Assembly: GCF_014925385.1 (NCBI RefSeq)
Contig: NZ_JACSDK010000013.1
Location: forward strand, 1-64,000
Length of the DNA: 64,000 nt
Reading direction: 5' to 3'
Origin: Pelagibius marinus
GTDB lineage: Bacteria; Pseudomonadota; Alphaproteobacteria; Kiloniellales; Kiloniellaceae
Shown piece by piece: positions 8,075-18,074 of the stretch (position 1 is the stretch's first letter; every line of letters starts with the position of its first letter). The notes under the pieces were generated by a model. That model was not told the DNA's origin. It saw only the letters and a program-made list of their open reading frames with translations, and searched no databases. The translations under genes were made by a program, and so were the position numbers.

Positions 8075-8950
8075 GTGGGGTGTTATCTTCGCCCAGGTTA
8101 TCTTCGGCCCAGGGGGCTTGAAGACGCGGTCGCCGCCATGGCGGACGGCAGCTATACGGTCCTCGCCGGAGGCACCGATTTCTATCCTGCGCGTGCCGGC
8201 GGTCTCGGGGGCCGCCCCCCTGAGAGCAAAGTTCTCGACATTACCGCCCTGGAAGGGCTGCGCGGCATCGCCGAAGAGGGCGACTCCCTTCGCATCGGTG
8301 CGCTGACCACCTGGAGCGACCTGCTGCACGCGCCGCTGCCGCCCTATTTCGCGGCCTTGAAGCTGGCGGCGCGCGAAGTGGGCGGCGTGCAGATCCAGAA
8401 CGCCGGCACCCTCTGCGGCAACCTCTGCAACGCCTCGCCGGCCGCCGACGGCGTGCCGCCGCTGCTGGCCCTGGACGCGGAGGTGGAACTGGCCTCGCAA
8501 GCGGGCGCGCGGCGCCTGGCCCTCGACGACTTCATCCTCGGCAACCGCCAAACCGCCAAGCGTCCCGACGAACTGGTGACGGCGCTGCACATCCCGAAGC
8601 TATCCGCGCGGGCGCGCAGCACCTTCCTGAAGCTGGGCGCGCGCAAGTATCTGGTGATCTCCATCGTCATGGCGGCGCTGCTGATCGATCTCGACGACAA
8701 GGGCAACGTCAGCAAGGCCCGGGTCGCCGTCGGCTCCTGCGCCGCGCGTGCCCTGCGCCTGCCGGCGGTGGAGGCGGCCCTCGAGGGGCGGCCTTTCGAC
8801 GAGGACCTGCTGCCACGCATCGGCGATGAGCAGCTTGACCCGCTGACACCGATCGACGATATCCGCGGCACCGCCGACTATCGCCGCGAGGCCGCCGTGG
8901 CGCTGCTGCGCCGCGGGGTCGAGGCCCTGCTGTCGCAGGAGGCCGCGTGA
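8075..8950 (+). CDS. Molybdenum hydroxylase FAD-binding subunit
   Basis: A 291-residue subunit of the xanthine dehydrogenase/CO dehydrogenase FAD-binding (medium subunit) type. The FAD motifs are VLAGGTDFYP (about residue 30) and IQNAGTLCGNLCNASPAADG (about 107-126), and the C-terminal CO_deh_flav domain follows. It would pass electrons from the iron-sulfur domain to an external acceptor. There is no extra FeS insertion of the 4-hydroxybenzoyl-CoA reductase beta kind. The start is GTG at 8075, nine bases after GGGGAG. Its stop overlaps the next start (TGATG). It is the first gene of the cluster and probably part of a nicotinate dehydrogenase-like enzyme. Confidence 0.85.
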   Translation: MGCYLRPGYLRPRGLEDAVAAMADGSYTVLAGGTDFYPARAGGLGGRPPESKVLDITALEGLRGIAEEGDSLRIGALTTWSDLLHAPLPPYFAALKLAAREVGGVQIQNAGTLCGNLCNASPAADGVPPLLALDAEVELASQAGARRLALDDFILGNRQTAKRPDELVTALHIPKLSARARSTFLKLGARKYLVISIVMAALLIDLDDKGNVSKARVAVGSCAARALRLPAVEAALEGRPFDEDLLPRIGDEQLDPLTPIDDIRGTADYRREAAVALLRRGVEALLSQEAA

Positions 8951-10902
8951 TGGACGCCGCGCTGAAGCAGCCCGCCGCCGAAGGCGGGCAGGAAATCCGC
9001 TTCACCCTCAACGGCGAGGCGGTGACCCTGAGCGCCGATCCCCTGGAGCGGCTGAGCGACGGGCTGCGCTACGCGCTCGGCCTTACCGGGACCAAGGTGG
9101 GCTGCAACGCCGGCGACTGCGGCGCCTGCACGGTGCTGGTCGACGGCGAGCAGGTCTGCAGTTGCCTCATGGCCTGCGGCCAGGTCGAGGGGCGGCAGGT
9201 GATGACGGTCGAGGGTCTTGCCGGCGACGCGGAGGGACAGCGCCTGCAGCAGGCTTTTCTCGATCACGGCGCGGCCCAGTGCGGCATCTGCACGCCGGGC
9301 ATGCTGATGGCCGCGACCTCGCTGCTGAAGCGGGCCGCCGCTCCGACCAAGCAGGAGGTGCAGGACGCGCTGGGCGGCGTGCTGTGCCGCTGCACCGGCT
9401 ACCAGAAGATCGTCGAGGCGGTCTGCGCCGCGGCGGAAGCGACCCCGGCTGATGTCCCCTTGACCGATCCCGATGTCGGCTGCGCCGTCGGCGCGCGCTT
9501 CGCCAAGACCGACGGCCTGGCCAAGGTGACCGGCGCCGAGCTCTACGGCGCCGATACGGCGCCGCAAGGCGCGCTGTGGCTGCGCGTCGTCCGCGCGCCG
9601 CATGCCCGCGCCAGTTTCACCCTGGGCGACCTCGACGCGGTGGTGGCGAAGACGCCGGGGCTGGAGCGTATCCTCACCGCCGCTGACATCCCCGGCAGCA
9701 AGGCCTTCGGCGTCTATCCGCACATCAAGGACCAGCCGGTGCTGGCCCAAGGAAGGGTGCGCTACCGCGGCGAGGCGGTGCTGGCGCTGGTCGGCAGCCG
9801 CGCCGCCGTCTGGTCGCTCGCCGAAGAGGAGCTGCCGATCACCTGGCAGCCGGAGGACGCGGTCACCGACTTCTGCGCCGAGGGCCAGCCGCTGGTCCAG
9901 GAAGGCCGCGCCGACAATGTGCTGGCGCGCGGCTTCGTCAACAAGGGCGACGCCGAGGCGGCCCTGGCGGCCTCGGCGCTGACGTCGGAGATCAGCACCG
10001 CCACGCCCTTCATCGAGCACGCCTACATCGAGCCGGAAGCCGGCTATGCCGAGCGCAAGGGCGATGTGCTGGAGGTCTGGGTGACCACCCAGGCGCCCTA
10101 CATGGACCGCGACGAGACGGCGGCCATCCTGGGCCTCGACAAGGAAAAGGTGCGCATCATCCCCTCGGCCTGCGGCGGCGGCTTCGGCGGCAAGCTGGAC
10201 CTCTCGCTGCATCCCCTGGTGGGGCTGGCCGCCTGGCTGTCGGAGCGGCCGGTGCGCTGCGAATACACGCGGCCGGAATCCATGGCCTCCTCCACCAAGC
10301 GCCACGCTTCGCGGGTGACGGCGCGGGCCGGCTGCGATGCCGACGGTAAGCTGACGGCGCTGGTCTTCGACGGCGACTTCGACACCGGGGCCTATGCCTC
10401 CTGGGGGCCGACGGTGGCCGACCGGGTGCCGGTCCACTGCAGCGGCCCCTACAAGGTGCCCAACGTCCTGGCCCGTTCGGTCGGGCGCTTCACCAACGCG
10501 CCGCCGGCCGGCGCCTTCCGCGGCTTCGGCGTGCCGCAGTCCGCCCTGGCGCACGAGGCGCTGATGGACGACCTGGCCGAACAGCTCGGTCTCGACCCGC
10601 TGGAGTTCCGTTATCGAAACGCGATCCGCGTCGGCGACGCCACGGCCACCGGCCAGGTGCTGACCGCCTCGGCGGGGCTGGCCGACTGCCTGGAGGCCCT
10701 GCGACCCACCTGGAAGGAGTGGCGGGCCGCCGCCGAGGCTTTCAACGGCGCCGACCCCCCGCGGGGAGGGGGGGGCGCCCCCCCCGCGGGCCTCACCCGG
10801 GCCCCCGCCCCCGCCGGCGCCGCGGCGTCGGCGTCGGCTGCGTCTGGTACGGCTGCGGCAACACCTCCATGTCCAATCCCTCGACCATGTCGGTGGCGCT
10901 GA
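8950..10902 (+). CDS. Fused [2Fe-2S]-molybdopterin hydroxylase subunit, N-terminal part (frameshifted)
   Basis: Residues 1-160 are a two-cluster iron-sulfur subunit: plant-type cysteines at 52, 57, 60 and 72, and the second cluster at 111, 114, 146 and 148 (CGICTPGM and CRCTGYQ). After a short linker the xanthine-dehydrogenase-type large subunit begins (KVTGAELYGAD, RAPHARA, then CGGGFGGK and GAFRGFG). The family normally codes these as separate chains; here they are fused. Similarity holds to about 10756 (EAFNGAD), after which the frame runs into a proline/glycine-rich, nearly AT-free stretch and then out-of-frame sequence, ending at 10902. The rest of the subunit continues in another frame from about 10812. 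The most likely substrate is an N-heteroaromatic such as nicotinate. Confidence 0.75.
   Translation: MDAALKQPAAEGGQEIRFTLNGEAVTLSADPLERLSDGLRYALGLTGTKVGCNAGDCGACTVLVDGEQVCSCLMACGQVEGRQVMTVEGLAGDAEGQRLQQAFLDHGAAQCGICTPGMLMAATSLLKRAAAPTKQEVQDALGGVLCRCTGYQKIVEAVCAAAEATPADVPLTDPDVGCAVGARFAKTDGLAKVTGAELYGADTAPQGALWLRVVRAPHARASFTLGDLDAVVAKTPGLERILTAADIPGSKAFGVYPHIKDQPVLAQGRVRYRGEAVLALVGSRAAVWSLAEEELPITWQPEDAVTDFCAEGQPLVQEGRADNVLARGFVNKGDAEAALAASALTSEISTATPFIEHAYIEPEAGYAERKGDVLEVWVTTQAPYMDRDETAAILGLDKEKVRIIPSACGGGFGGKLDLSLHPLVGLAAWLSERPVRCEYTRPESMASSTKRHASRVTARAGCDADGKLTALVFDGDFDTGAYASWGPTVADRVPVHCSGPYKVPNVLARSVGRFTNAPPAGAFRGFGVPQSALAHEALMDDLAEQLGLDPLEFRYRNAIRVGDATATGQVLTASAGLADCLEALRPTWKEWRAAAEAFNGADPPRGGGGAPPAGLTRAPAPAGAAASASAASGTAAATPPCPIPRPCRWR
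10757..10811. other. GC-only-like insertion causing a frameshift
   Basis: About 55 bases composed almost entirely of C and G runs, including GGGGGGCGCCCCCC-like self-complementary stretches, sit exactly where the hydroxylase reading frame breaks. The coding frame before (8950) and after (11774) differ by one register. Neither side of the family alignment needs extra residues here, so the stretch is an insertion or an assembly artefact at a strong hairpin. Confidence 0.6.
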
Positions 10903-11774
10903 ACCGCGAGGGCAAGCTCACGCTCTACAACGGCGCCGTCGACATCGGCCAGGGCTCCAACACCATCATGGCGCAGATCGCCGCCGATGCGCTGGGCCTG
11001 CCGGTGCAGGAGATGCGCGTCGTCATGGGCGACACGGCGCTGACGGCGGATGCCGGCAAGACCTCGGCCTCGCGCCAGACCTTCATCTCCGGCAAGGCGG
11101 CGGAGCTGGCCGGGCGCGACCTGCGCGCCCAGATCCTGCGCCTCGCCAATGCCGGCGAGGACGCGCGCCTGGAACTGAAGGACGGAGAGCTGCACGTGCA
11201 CGACGGTGTCGAAGTGCGCAGCCTCGACCTGGCGGAACTGCCGGAGGATGCGCGCGGCGACGTGCTCTGCGGCAGCGGCACCTTCGACCCGCCGACCTCG
11301 CCGCTGGACGGGAACGGCCAGGGCGACCCCTACGCCACCTACGGCTTCGCCGCGCAGATCGCCGAGGTCGAGGTCGACCTGGACCTGGGGACGGTGAAGG
11401 TGCTGCGCATGGCCGCCGCCCACGACGTCGGCCGCGCGGTCAACCCGACCCTGGTGGAAGGCCAGATCCACGGCGGCATCGCCCAGGGCCTGGGCCTGGC
11501 GCTGATGGAGGAGTACCTGCCCGGGCGCACCGAGAACCTGCACGACTACCTGATCCCCACCTTCGGCGACATGCCGGAGATCACCAGCATTCTGGTGGAA
11601 GACCCGGAGCCGCTGGGCCCCTACGGCGCCAAGGGCGTGGGCGAGCATTCGCTGATCGCCACCGCGCCGGCGATCTTCGGCGGCGTCTACCAGGCTACCG
11701 GCCTGCGGCTGACAGGCACGCCAGCGACGCCGGACCGGGTGCGCGCGGCTCTGCGCGAAGCGGGCATCGTGTGA
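10812..11774 (+). CDS. Molybdopterin hydroxylase subunit, C-terminal part (after frameshift)
   Basis: This frame resumes the large subunit at RRRRGVGVGCVWYG and NTSMSNPSTM and carries it to its normal C-terminus. It includes YNGAVDIGQGSNT, the molybdopterin-binding KTSASRQTF region, and YGAKGVGEHS, whose glutamate is the conserved base of this enzyme family. No ribosome-binding site or family-consistent start is present, so it is the second half of the gene at 8950 rather than an independent gene; an internal ATG at 10869 could in principle be used. If the frameshift is real, the enzyme is inactive; if it is an assembly error, the full protein would be about 920 residues. Confidence 0.75.
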   Translation, partial: RRRRGVGVGCVWYGCGNTSMSNPSTMSVALNREGKLTLYNGAVDIGQGSNTIMAQIAADALGLPVQEMRVVMGDTALTADAGKTSASRQTFISGKAAELAGRDLRAQILRLANAGEDARLELKDGELHVHDGVEVRSLDLAELPEDARGDVLCGSGTFDPPTSPLDGNGQGDPYATYGFAAQIAEVEVDLDLGTVKVLRMAAAHDVGRAVNPTLVEGQIHGGIAQGLGLALMEEYLPGRTENLHDYLIPTFGDMPEITSILVEDPEPLGPYGAKGVGEHSLIATAPAIFGGVYQATGLRLTGTPATPDRVRAALREAGIV

Positions 11775-11784
11775 GGACCAAGAG

Positions 11785-13335
11785 ATGAGCGCGACGGAAG
11801 CCGAAAAGACTGAAGGCCGCGGCAAGAACGCCCACAACAAGAACGGGGACATCGTCGTCTGCGACGCCTGCCCGGTGCTCTGCCGTATCCGACCGGGCAA
11901 GACCGGGGCCTGCGATCGCTATGGCAATGTCGACAACGCCCTGGTGCGCATGGACCCCTTCCTGCTGGCGCGCCAGGCGGCCGAGCGCGAGGCGGAGATG
12001 GTGCCCTTCCTGGCCACCGAAGGGGCTGGGGCGGAATGGGATGGGAACCTGGTCCAGGGCTCGGAAGCCTTCGTCACCGGCATCGGCGCCGGCACCACCT
12101 ATCCCGACTACAAGCCCGCGCCCTTCATTGTGTCGTCCAAGGTGGAAGGCGTCGACATGGTGACCGTGGTGACCGAGGGCATCTTCAGCTACTGCGGCGT
12201 GAAGGTGAAGATCGACACCGACCGCCACCTTGGGCCCGAGCAGGCCGCCGTGCGCTGCCAGGGCGAGCAGGTCGGCCACGTCACCACCGCCGAGTACGGC
12301 TCGCAGATGCTGGCCCTCGGCGGCGTGCGGCACCTGACCGGCGGCAGCAAGAAGGAAGGCAACGTCACCTGCCAGATGATGCTCGACCTCTGCAACAAGC
12401 AGGCGGTGGACCTCACCATCGACGGCGGCGCCGAGCTGACCATCCAGGCGGGCAGGGCGCCGATCATCAACGGCGTCAAGGAAGAGCGCATGCGCGTCGG
12501 CTGCGGCTCGGCCACCATCGGCATCTTCGCCCAGCAGTGGGTCGGCCAGGTGGACGAGGTCATCGTGGTGGACGATCACATCACCGGCGTGCTGACCGAG
12601 CACCAGGCGGGCAAGTTCCTTGATATGAAGCCCAGCGGCATTCGCGTGCGCGGGCGCCGTTCGACGCCGGGCCGCTATTTCCAGGTGGCCGAGCCCGGTA
12701 CCGGCTGGGGCGGCACCAACATCAGCGACCCTCTGTCGATCATCGAAAAGATCGATCCCAAGACCGCCTGGCCGGGCCTGCGCCTGCTGATGGTCAGCAC
12801 CACCGGTGAGCACGCCGCCTGGTTCGAGCTGGACGAAGATCTGAAACCCCAGGAAGCCGAAATGCCGGAGGCCGTGCAGGTCGTGGTCGACCGCATCGGC
12901 GAGAACTGCGAACCGGCGCTGGCCTCCGTGCTGTTCATGGCCGGGGCGGGCGGCAGCCTGCGCGCCGGGGCGACGGAGAACCCGGTACGCCTGACCCGCT
13001 CGGTGAAGGATGCGCTGACCCGCGTCACCGCCGGTGGCGCCAAGGCCTACGTCTGGCCGGGCGGCGGCATCACCATCATGGTCGACGTCATGGACATGCC
13101 CGACAATGCCTTCGGCTACGTGCCGACGCCGGCCATCGTCGGGCCGATCGAGTTCACCATGCCGCACGAGGTTTATGCCGAGCTGGGTGGCCACATGAAG
13201 TCGGTGCAGTCCCTGGCCGACGTCATCAAGACCCGCGGCACCGGGGAGCGCATCCGCCTGACCGACCTGAAGGCGGAGAACCCCTGGCCGCTGTCGCCGC
13301 TAAACAAGCTTCCGGGCAAGAAGGCGGGGGTCTGA
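11785..13335 (+). CDS. 6-hydroxynicotinate reductase-like iron-sulfur protein
   Basis: A 516-residue protein that I recognise as the 6-hydroxynicotinate reductase family. In Eubacterium barkeri this enzyme reduces 6-hydroxynicotinate to 1,4,5,6-tetrahydro-6-oxonicotinate with ferredoxin and contains iron-sulfur clusters and a covalent flavin. An N-terminal cluster motif is clear: CDACPVLC (Cys26, 29, 33) with Cys43. More cysteines occur at 137, 158, 196, 203, 240 and 375. SLRAGAT at 391-397 resembles the ApbE flavinylation signature that ends in GAT, making Thr397 a candidate flavin site. Start ATG 11785, eleven bases after the hydroxylase stop; its stop abuts the UPF0280 start. Family assignment is strong; the substrate is inferred. 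Confidence 0.82.
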   Translation: MSATEAEKTEGRGKNAHNKNGDIVVCDACPVLCRIRPGKTGACDRYGNVDNALVRMDPFLLARQAAEREAEMVPFLATEGAGAEWDGNLVQGSEAFVTGIGAGTTYPDYKPAPFIVSSKVEGVDMVTVVTEGIFSYCGVKVKIDTDRHLGPEQAAVRCQGEQVGHVTTAEYGSQMLALGGVRHLTGGSKKEGNVTCQMMLDLCNKQAVDLTIDGGAELTIQAGRAPIINGVKEERMRVGCGSATIGIFAQQWVGQVDEVIVVDDHITGVLTEHQAGKFLDMKPSGIRVRGRRSTPGRYFQVAEPGTGWGGTNISDPLSIIEKIDPKTAWPGLRLLMVSTTGEHAAWFELDEDLKPQEAEMPEAVQVVVDRIGENCEPALASVLFMAGAGGSLRAGATENPVRLTRSVKDALTRVTAGGAKAYVWPGGGITIMVDVMDMPDNAFGYVPTPAIVGPIEFTMPHEVYAELGGHMKSVQSLADVIKTRGTGERIRLTDLKAENPWPLSPLNKLPGKKAGV

Positions 13336-14238
13336 ATGACGCGTCCCAGTCTCCTCCGCCACGACCTGCCGGACGGCCGCCTGCATCTGCAGGAAGGCCC
13401 CATCGACCTGCTGATCGAGGCCTTCGGCCCGCGCGCGGCGGTGCGGCGGGCCTACGACGCGGCGGCGGAGTGCTTCCAGGACGTCCTGCCGGACCTGGTT
13501 GCGGAGCTGACGGCGCTGCGCCGGCCGCTGCGCCAGGACACACCGCCGTTTTCCGGCCCGGTGGCGCGGCGCATGGCGGCGGTCTGCCGACCTCACCGCG
13601 CCGCGCTCGTCACCCCCATGGCCGCGGTCGCGGGGGCTGTGGCCGACCAGGTGCTGGCCGCCATGACCGGGGCGGCGGACCTCACCCGCGCCTATGTGAA
13701 TAACGGCGGCGACATCGCCCTGCAGCTGACGCCCGGCGAAAGCCTTGCCTGCGGCCTGATCGCGCAGGTCGCCGGTCCGCGCCTGGATGGCCCGCACCTG
13801 GACGGTAGGGCCGTCATCAGCGCGGAGCTGCCGGTCCGTGGCATCGCCACCTCGGGGCGCGCCACCAAAGGACAGGGCGGGCGCAGCTTCTCGCTGGGCA
13901 TCGCCGATGCGGTGACGGTCTTCGCGCGCACGGCCGCCGAGGCCGACGTCGCCGCGACGCTGATCGCCAACGCGGTCGACCTGCCCGGCCATGCGCTGGT
14001 GGTGCGCCGCCCGGCCGAGGAGATCGACCCCGAGAGCGATCTCGGCGCGCGCCCGGTCACCGTCGCCGTCGGCAGGCTGACCGAGGCGGAAATCGCGGCG
14101 GCGCTGCGGCGCGGGCAGGCGGCGGCCGCGGAGATGCTGGCCGCCGGCCTCGTCGAAGCGGCGGTTCTGTTTCTGCGGGGGCAGGCGGAGACCGTCGGGG
14201 CGTTGCCCCTGCTGTCCGGCCTGCCGAGCGCGGCTTAG
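13336..14238 (+). CDS. UPF0280 family protein (ApbE superfamily)
   Basis: A 300-residue protein of the UPF0280/COG2122 family, distantly related to the FAD:protein FMN transferase ApbE. Features shared with ApbE include YVNNGGDIAL (compare NVGGDI), IATSGRATKGQGGRSFSLGIADAVTVFA (the region that in ApbE holds TSG and the following DP/ADAVTVVA strand) and a final ADVAATLIANAVD helix. The function of the family is not established. It starts directly at the stop of the 6-hydroxynicotinate reductase-like gene (TGA ATG). Because that reductase is a covalent flavoprotein in E. barkeri, I infer that this protein may attach or handle its flavin. Confidence 0.78.
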   Translation: MTRPSLLRHDLPDGRLHLQEGPIDLLIEAFGPRAAVRRAYDAAAECFQDVLPDLVAELTALRRPLRQDTPPFSGPVARRMAAVCRPHRAALVTPMAAVAGAVADQVLAAMTGAADLTRAYVNNGGDIALQLTPGESLACGLIAQVAGPRLDGPHLDGRAVISAELPVRGIATSGRATKGQGGRSFSLGIADAVTVFARTAAEADVAATLIANAVDLPGHALVVRRPAEEIDPESDLGARPVTVAVGRLTEAEIAAALRRGQAAAAEMLAAGLVEAAVLFLRGQAETVGALPLLSGLPSAA

Positions 14239-14253
14239 AGGGGGAAACACGTT

Positions 14254-14835
14254 TTGGCCGTCGAAGTTCGCAAAGTCACGACCAACGTCGAGGAAATCCA
14301 CCACGAGGGCGGGCCCGTCGCGGCCACGCCCCTGCTGGTCGGCTCCGCCGCCGTGGTCATCGCCAATCCCTTCTCCGGGCGCTACGTCGAGGAGCTGCAG
14401 CCCTACATGGAGGAGCTGAAGCCCCTGGGCCTCGAAATAGCCGAACGGCTGGTCAAGGCGATGGGAGGTGACAAGAGCCGCGTTTCCGGTTTCGGCAAGG
14501 CCTCCATCGTCGGCGGCGCCGGCGAGCTGGAGCACGGCGCGCTGTGGCACGTGCCCGGCGGCTACGCCATGCGCGAGCTTCTGGGCGACGCCAGGGCCAT
14601 CGTGCCCTCGGCCAAGAAGGTCGGCCCGGTCGGCGCGCGCATCGACGTGCCGATCACCCATATCAACGCCTCTTACGTGCGCGGGCACTTCAACGCCGTC
14701 GAAGTCGGTGTGCCCGGCGCGCCGGAGGCCGACGAGCTGGTGTTCATCCTGGCGATGACCAGCGGCGCGCGCATCCACGACCGCATGGGCGGCCTGCGCG
14801 TGGAAGACATCAAGGGGGAGGATGGTTTGCGATGA
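14254..14835 (+). CDS. DUF1185 (amino acid synthesis family) protein, copy 1
   Basis: A 193-residue DUF1185/PF06684 protein, a family of unproven role. The start is TTG at 14254, preceded by AGAGGGGGAA, and gives the family N-terminus AVEVRKVTTNVEEI. Conserved blocks are VVIANPFSGRY, FGKASIVGGAGELEHGA, IVPSAKKVG, IDVPITH and the terminal VEDIKGEDGLR. It is clearly homologous to the next gene, with matching blocks along the whole length, so the two may form a heteromer. Compared with copy 2 it has diverged in the N-terminal third and near the middle. Its place between the reductase pair and the electron-transfer genes suggests a part in ring reduction or processing of the reduced ring. Confidence 0.85.
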   Translation: MAVEVRKVTTNVEEIHHEGGPVAATPLLVGSAAVVIANPFSGRYVEELQPYMEELKPLGLEIAERLVKAMGGDKSRVSGFGKASIVGGAGELEHGALWHVPGGYAMRELLGDARAIVPSAKKVGPVGARIDVPITHINASYVRGHFNAVEVGVPGAPEADELVFILAMTSGARIHDRMGGLRVEDIKGEDGLR

Positions 14836-14845
14836 GGGTCCCAAA

Positions 14846-16801
<1,956 letters not shown>

Positions 16802-16831
16802 GTCCCGGCCACGAAGGAAAGGAGAGAGAGC

Positions 16832-17890
16832 ATGACGTTCGTCCGCAATGCCTGGTACGTCGCCGGCTGGTCGAAGAATTTCGGCCGGGAGCTCACGCCT
16901 CTCACCATCATGGACGAGGACATCGTCATCTACCGCACCGAGGCGGGCGCGGCCGTGGCGTTGACCGACGAGTGTCCGCACAAGCGCCTGCCGCTTTCCA
17001 AGGGACGGCTGAAGGGCGACGCGGTGGAGTGCGGCTACCACGGCATGACCTTCGGCTGCGACGGCAAATGCGTGCGCATTCCCGGCCAGAGCAACCTGCC
17101 GTCCTCGGCCTGGGTGCGCGCCTATCCGCTGCATGAGCGCCACGGCATCGTCTGGATCTGGATGGGCGAGGCGGAGAAAGCCGACCCGGAGCTGGTCTTC
17201 GACATGCCGGAGTTCACCGACCCGAACTGGGCGCCGCACCACGGCGACGCCCTGGAGCTGGAATGCAACTACCTGCCGGTGGCCGACAACCTCTGCGACC
17301 CGGCGCACGTCAGCTTCGTTCACCCGACAACGCTGGGCAACCCGGCCTGCGAGGACGTGCCCATCGACTGCGCGCGCCAGGGCCAAACGGTGATCACCTG
17401 GCGCTGGATCCGCGACGCGCCGCCGGTCGGCTTCTTCAAGGCCTTCGGAAATTTCGCCGGCAACGTCGATCGCTGGCACTACTACTATCTGCACGCGCCC
17501 AACGTGGCGGTCATCGACTTCGGCAGCGCCGCCACCGAGGAGGCCATCGGCGAGGAGGAGCGCGACAAGGGCGTGCGGCTCTTCGCGCTGCATTTCCTGA
17601 CGCCGGTCTCCGAGACGCGCACGGTCGACCACTGGATGCACCTGCGCAACATCGCCTTGGATGACGAAGGGATGGGCGAGCGCATGAACGAGCAGTTCCG
17701 CATCGCCTTCGCCGAGGACAAGGCGATCCTGGAGACGATCCAGGCACGCGAGGCCAAGGCCCCGGCGCGCCGGCCTGTGCGCATCGCCATCGACCGCGGG
17801 CCCAACCACCTGCGCCGCATCATCGCCGAGATGGCTGCGCAGGAGACCACCCCGGCGGAAGATGCGGCCGCGATGCAAGCGGTGTCGTGA
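16832..17890 (+). CDS. Rieske non-heme iron oxygenase, vanillate demethylase (VanA)-like
   Basis: A 352-residue oxygenase alpha subunit. The Rieske [2Fe-2S] ligands are Cys48 and His50 (ECPHKRLPL) and Cys67 and His70 (ECGYHG). The mononuclear iron site is DNLCDPAHVSFVH, with Asp156 bridging and His159 and His164 as ligands. The N-terminus (FVRNAWYVAGW) and length match the VanA O- and N-demethylase group rather than ring-hydroxylating dioxygenases, and no beta subunit is present. It may demethylate an N- or O-methylated substrate feeding the pathway (for example an N-methylpyridinium), or oxidise an intermediate. A GAAAGGAGAGAG ribosome-binding site precedes the ATG. Confidence 0.88.
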   Translation: MTFVRNAWYVAGWSKNFGRELTPLTIMDEDIVIYRTEAGAAVALTDECPHKRLPLSKGRLKGDAVECGYHGMTFGCDGKCVRIPGQSNLPSSAWVRAYPLHERHGIVWIWMGEAEKADPELVFDMPEFTDPNWAPHHGDALELECNYLPVADNLCDPAHVSFVHPTTLGNPACEDVPIDCARQGQTVITWRWIRDAPPVGFFKAFGNFAGNVDRWHYYYLHAPNVAVIDFGSAATEEAIGEEERDKGVRLFALHFLTPVSETRTVDHWMHLRNIALDDEGMGERMNEQFRIAFAEDKAILETIQAREAKAPARRPVRIAIDRGPNHLRRIIAEMAAQETTPAEDAAAMQAVS

Positions 17891-17916
17891 CGTTATGACG
17901 CAACGATTGCACAAAT

Positions 17917-18004
17917 CGTCACCCCCGGGCTTGATCCGAGGGTCCATGGCGCGACACCCAGTGCGGTTGGACCATGGATGCTCGGCTCAAGCCCGAACAT
18001 GATA
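17917..18004. repeat. Palindromic intergenic repeat (REP-like)
   Basis: Between the Rieske gene and the binding-protein gene, CCCGGGCTTGATCCGAGGGTCCATGG is answered by CCATGG, then ATGCTCGGCTCAAGCCCG, forming a long imperfect inverted repeat flanked by GTCA/TGA-type ends. From memory, this sort of CGGGCTTGA...TCAAGCCCG element is scattered through many alphaproteobacterial genomes. It may also end transcription of the upstream operon part. Confidence 0.7.
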
Positions 18005-18074
18005 TTGAGAGAAGCCGGGAAAGCATGAGAAGAACCGGCGACAGATCAGCGAATAGACCAACAGGAGGCAAAAC

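Noticed and set aside
8075-11774. Assignment as 4-hydroxybenzoyl-CoA reductase
   Set aside because: The FAD subunit has no extra FeS insertion, and the neighbours (6-hydroxynicotinate reductase and enamidase homologues) point to an N-heteroaromatic hydroxylase.
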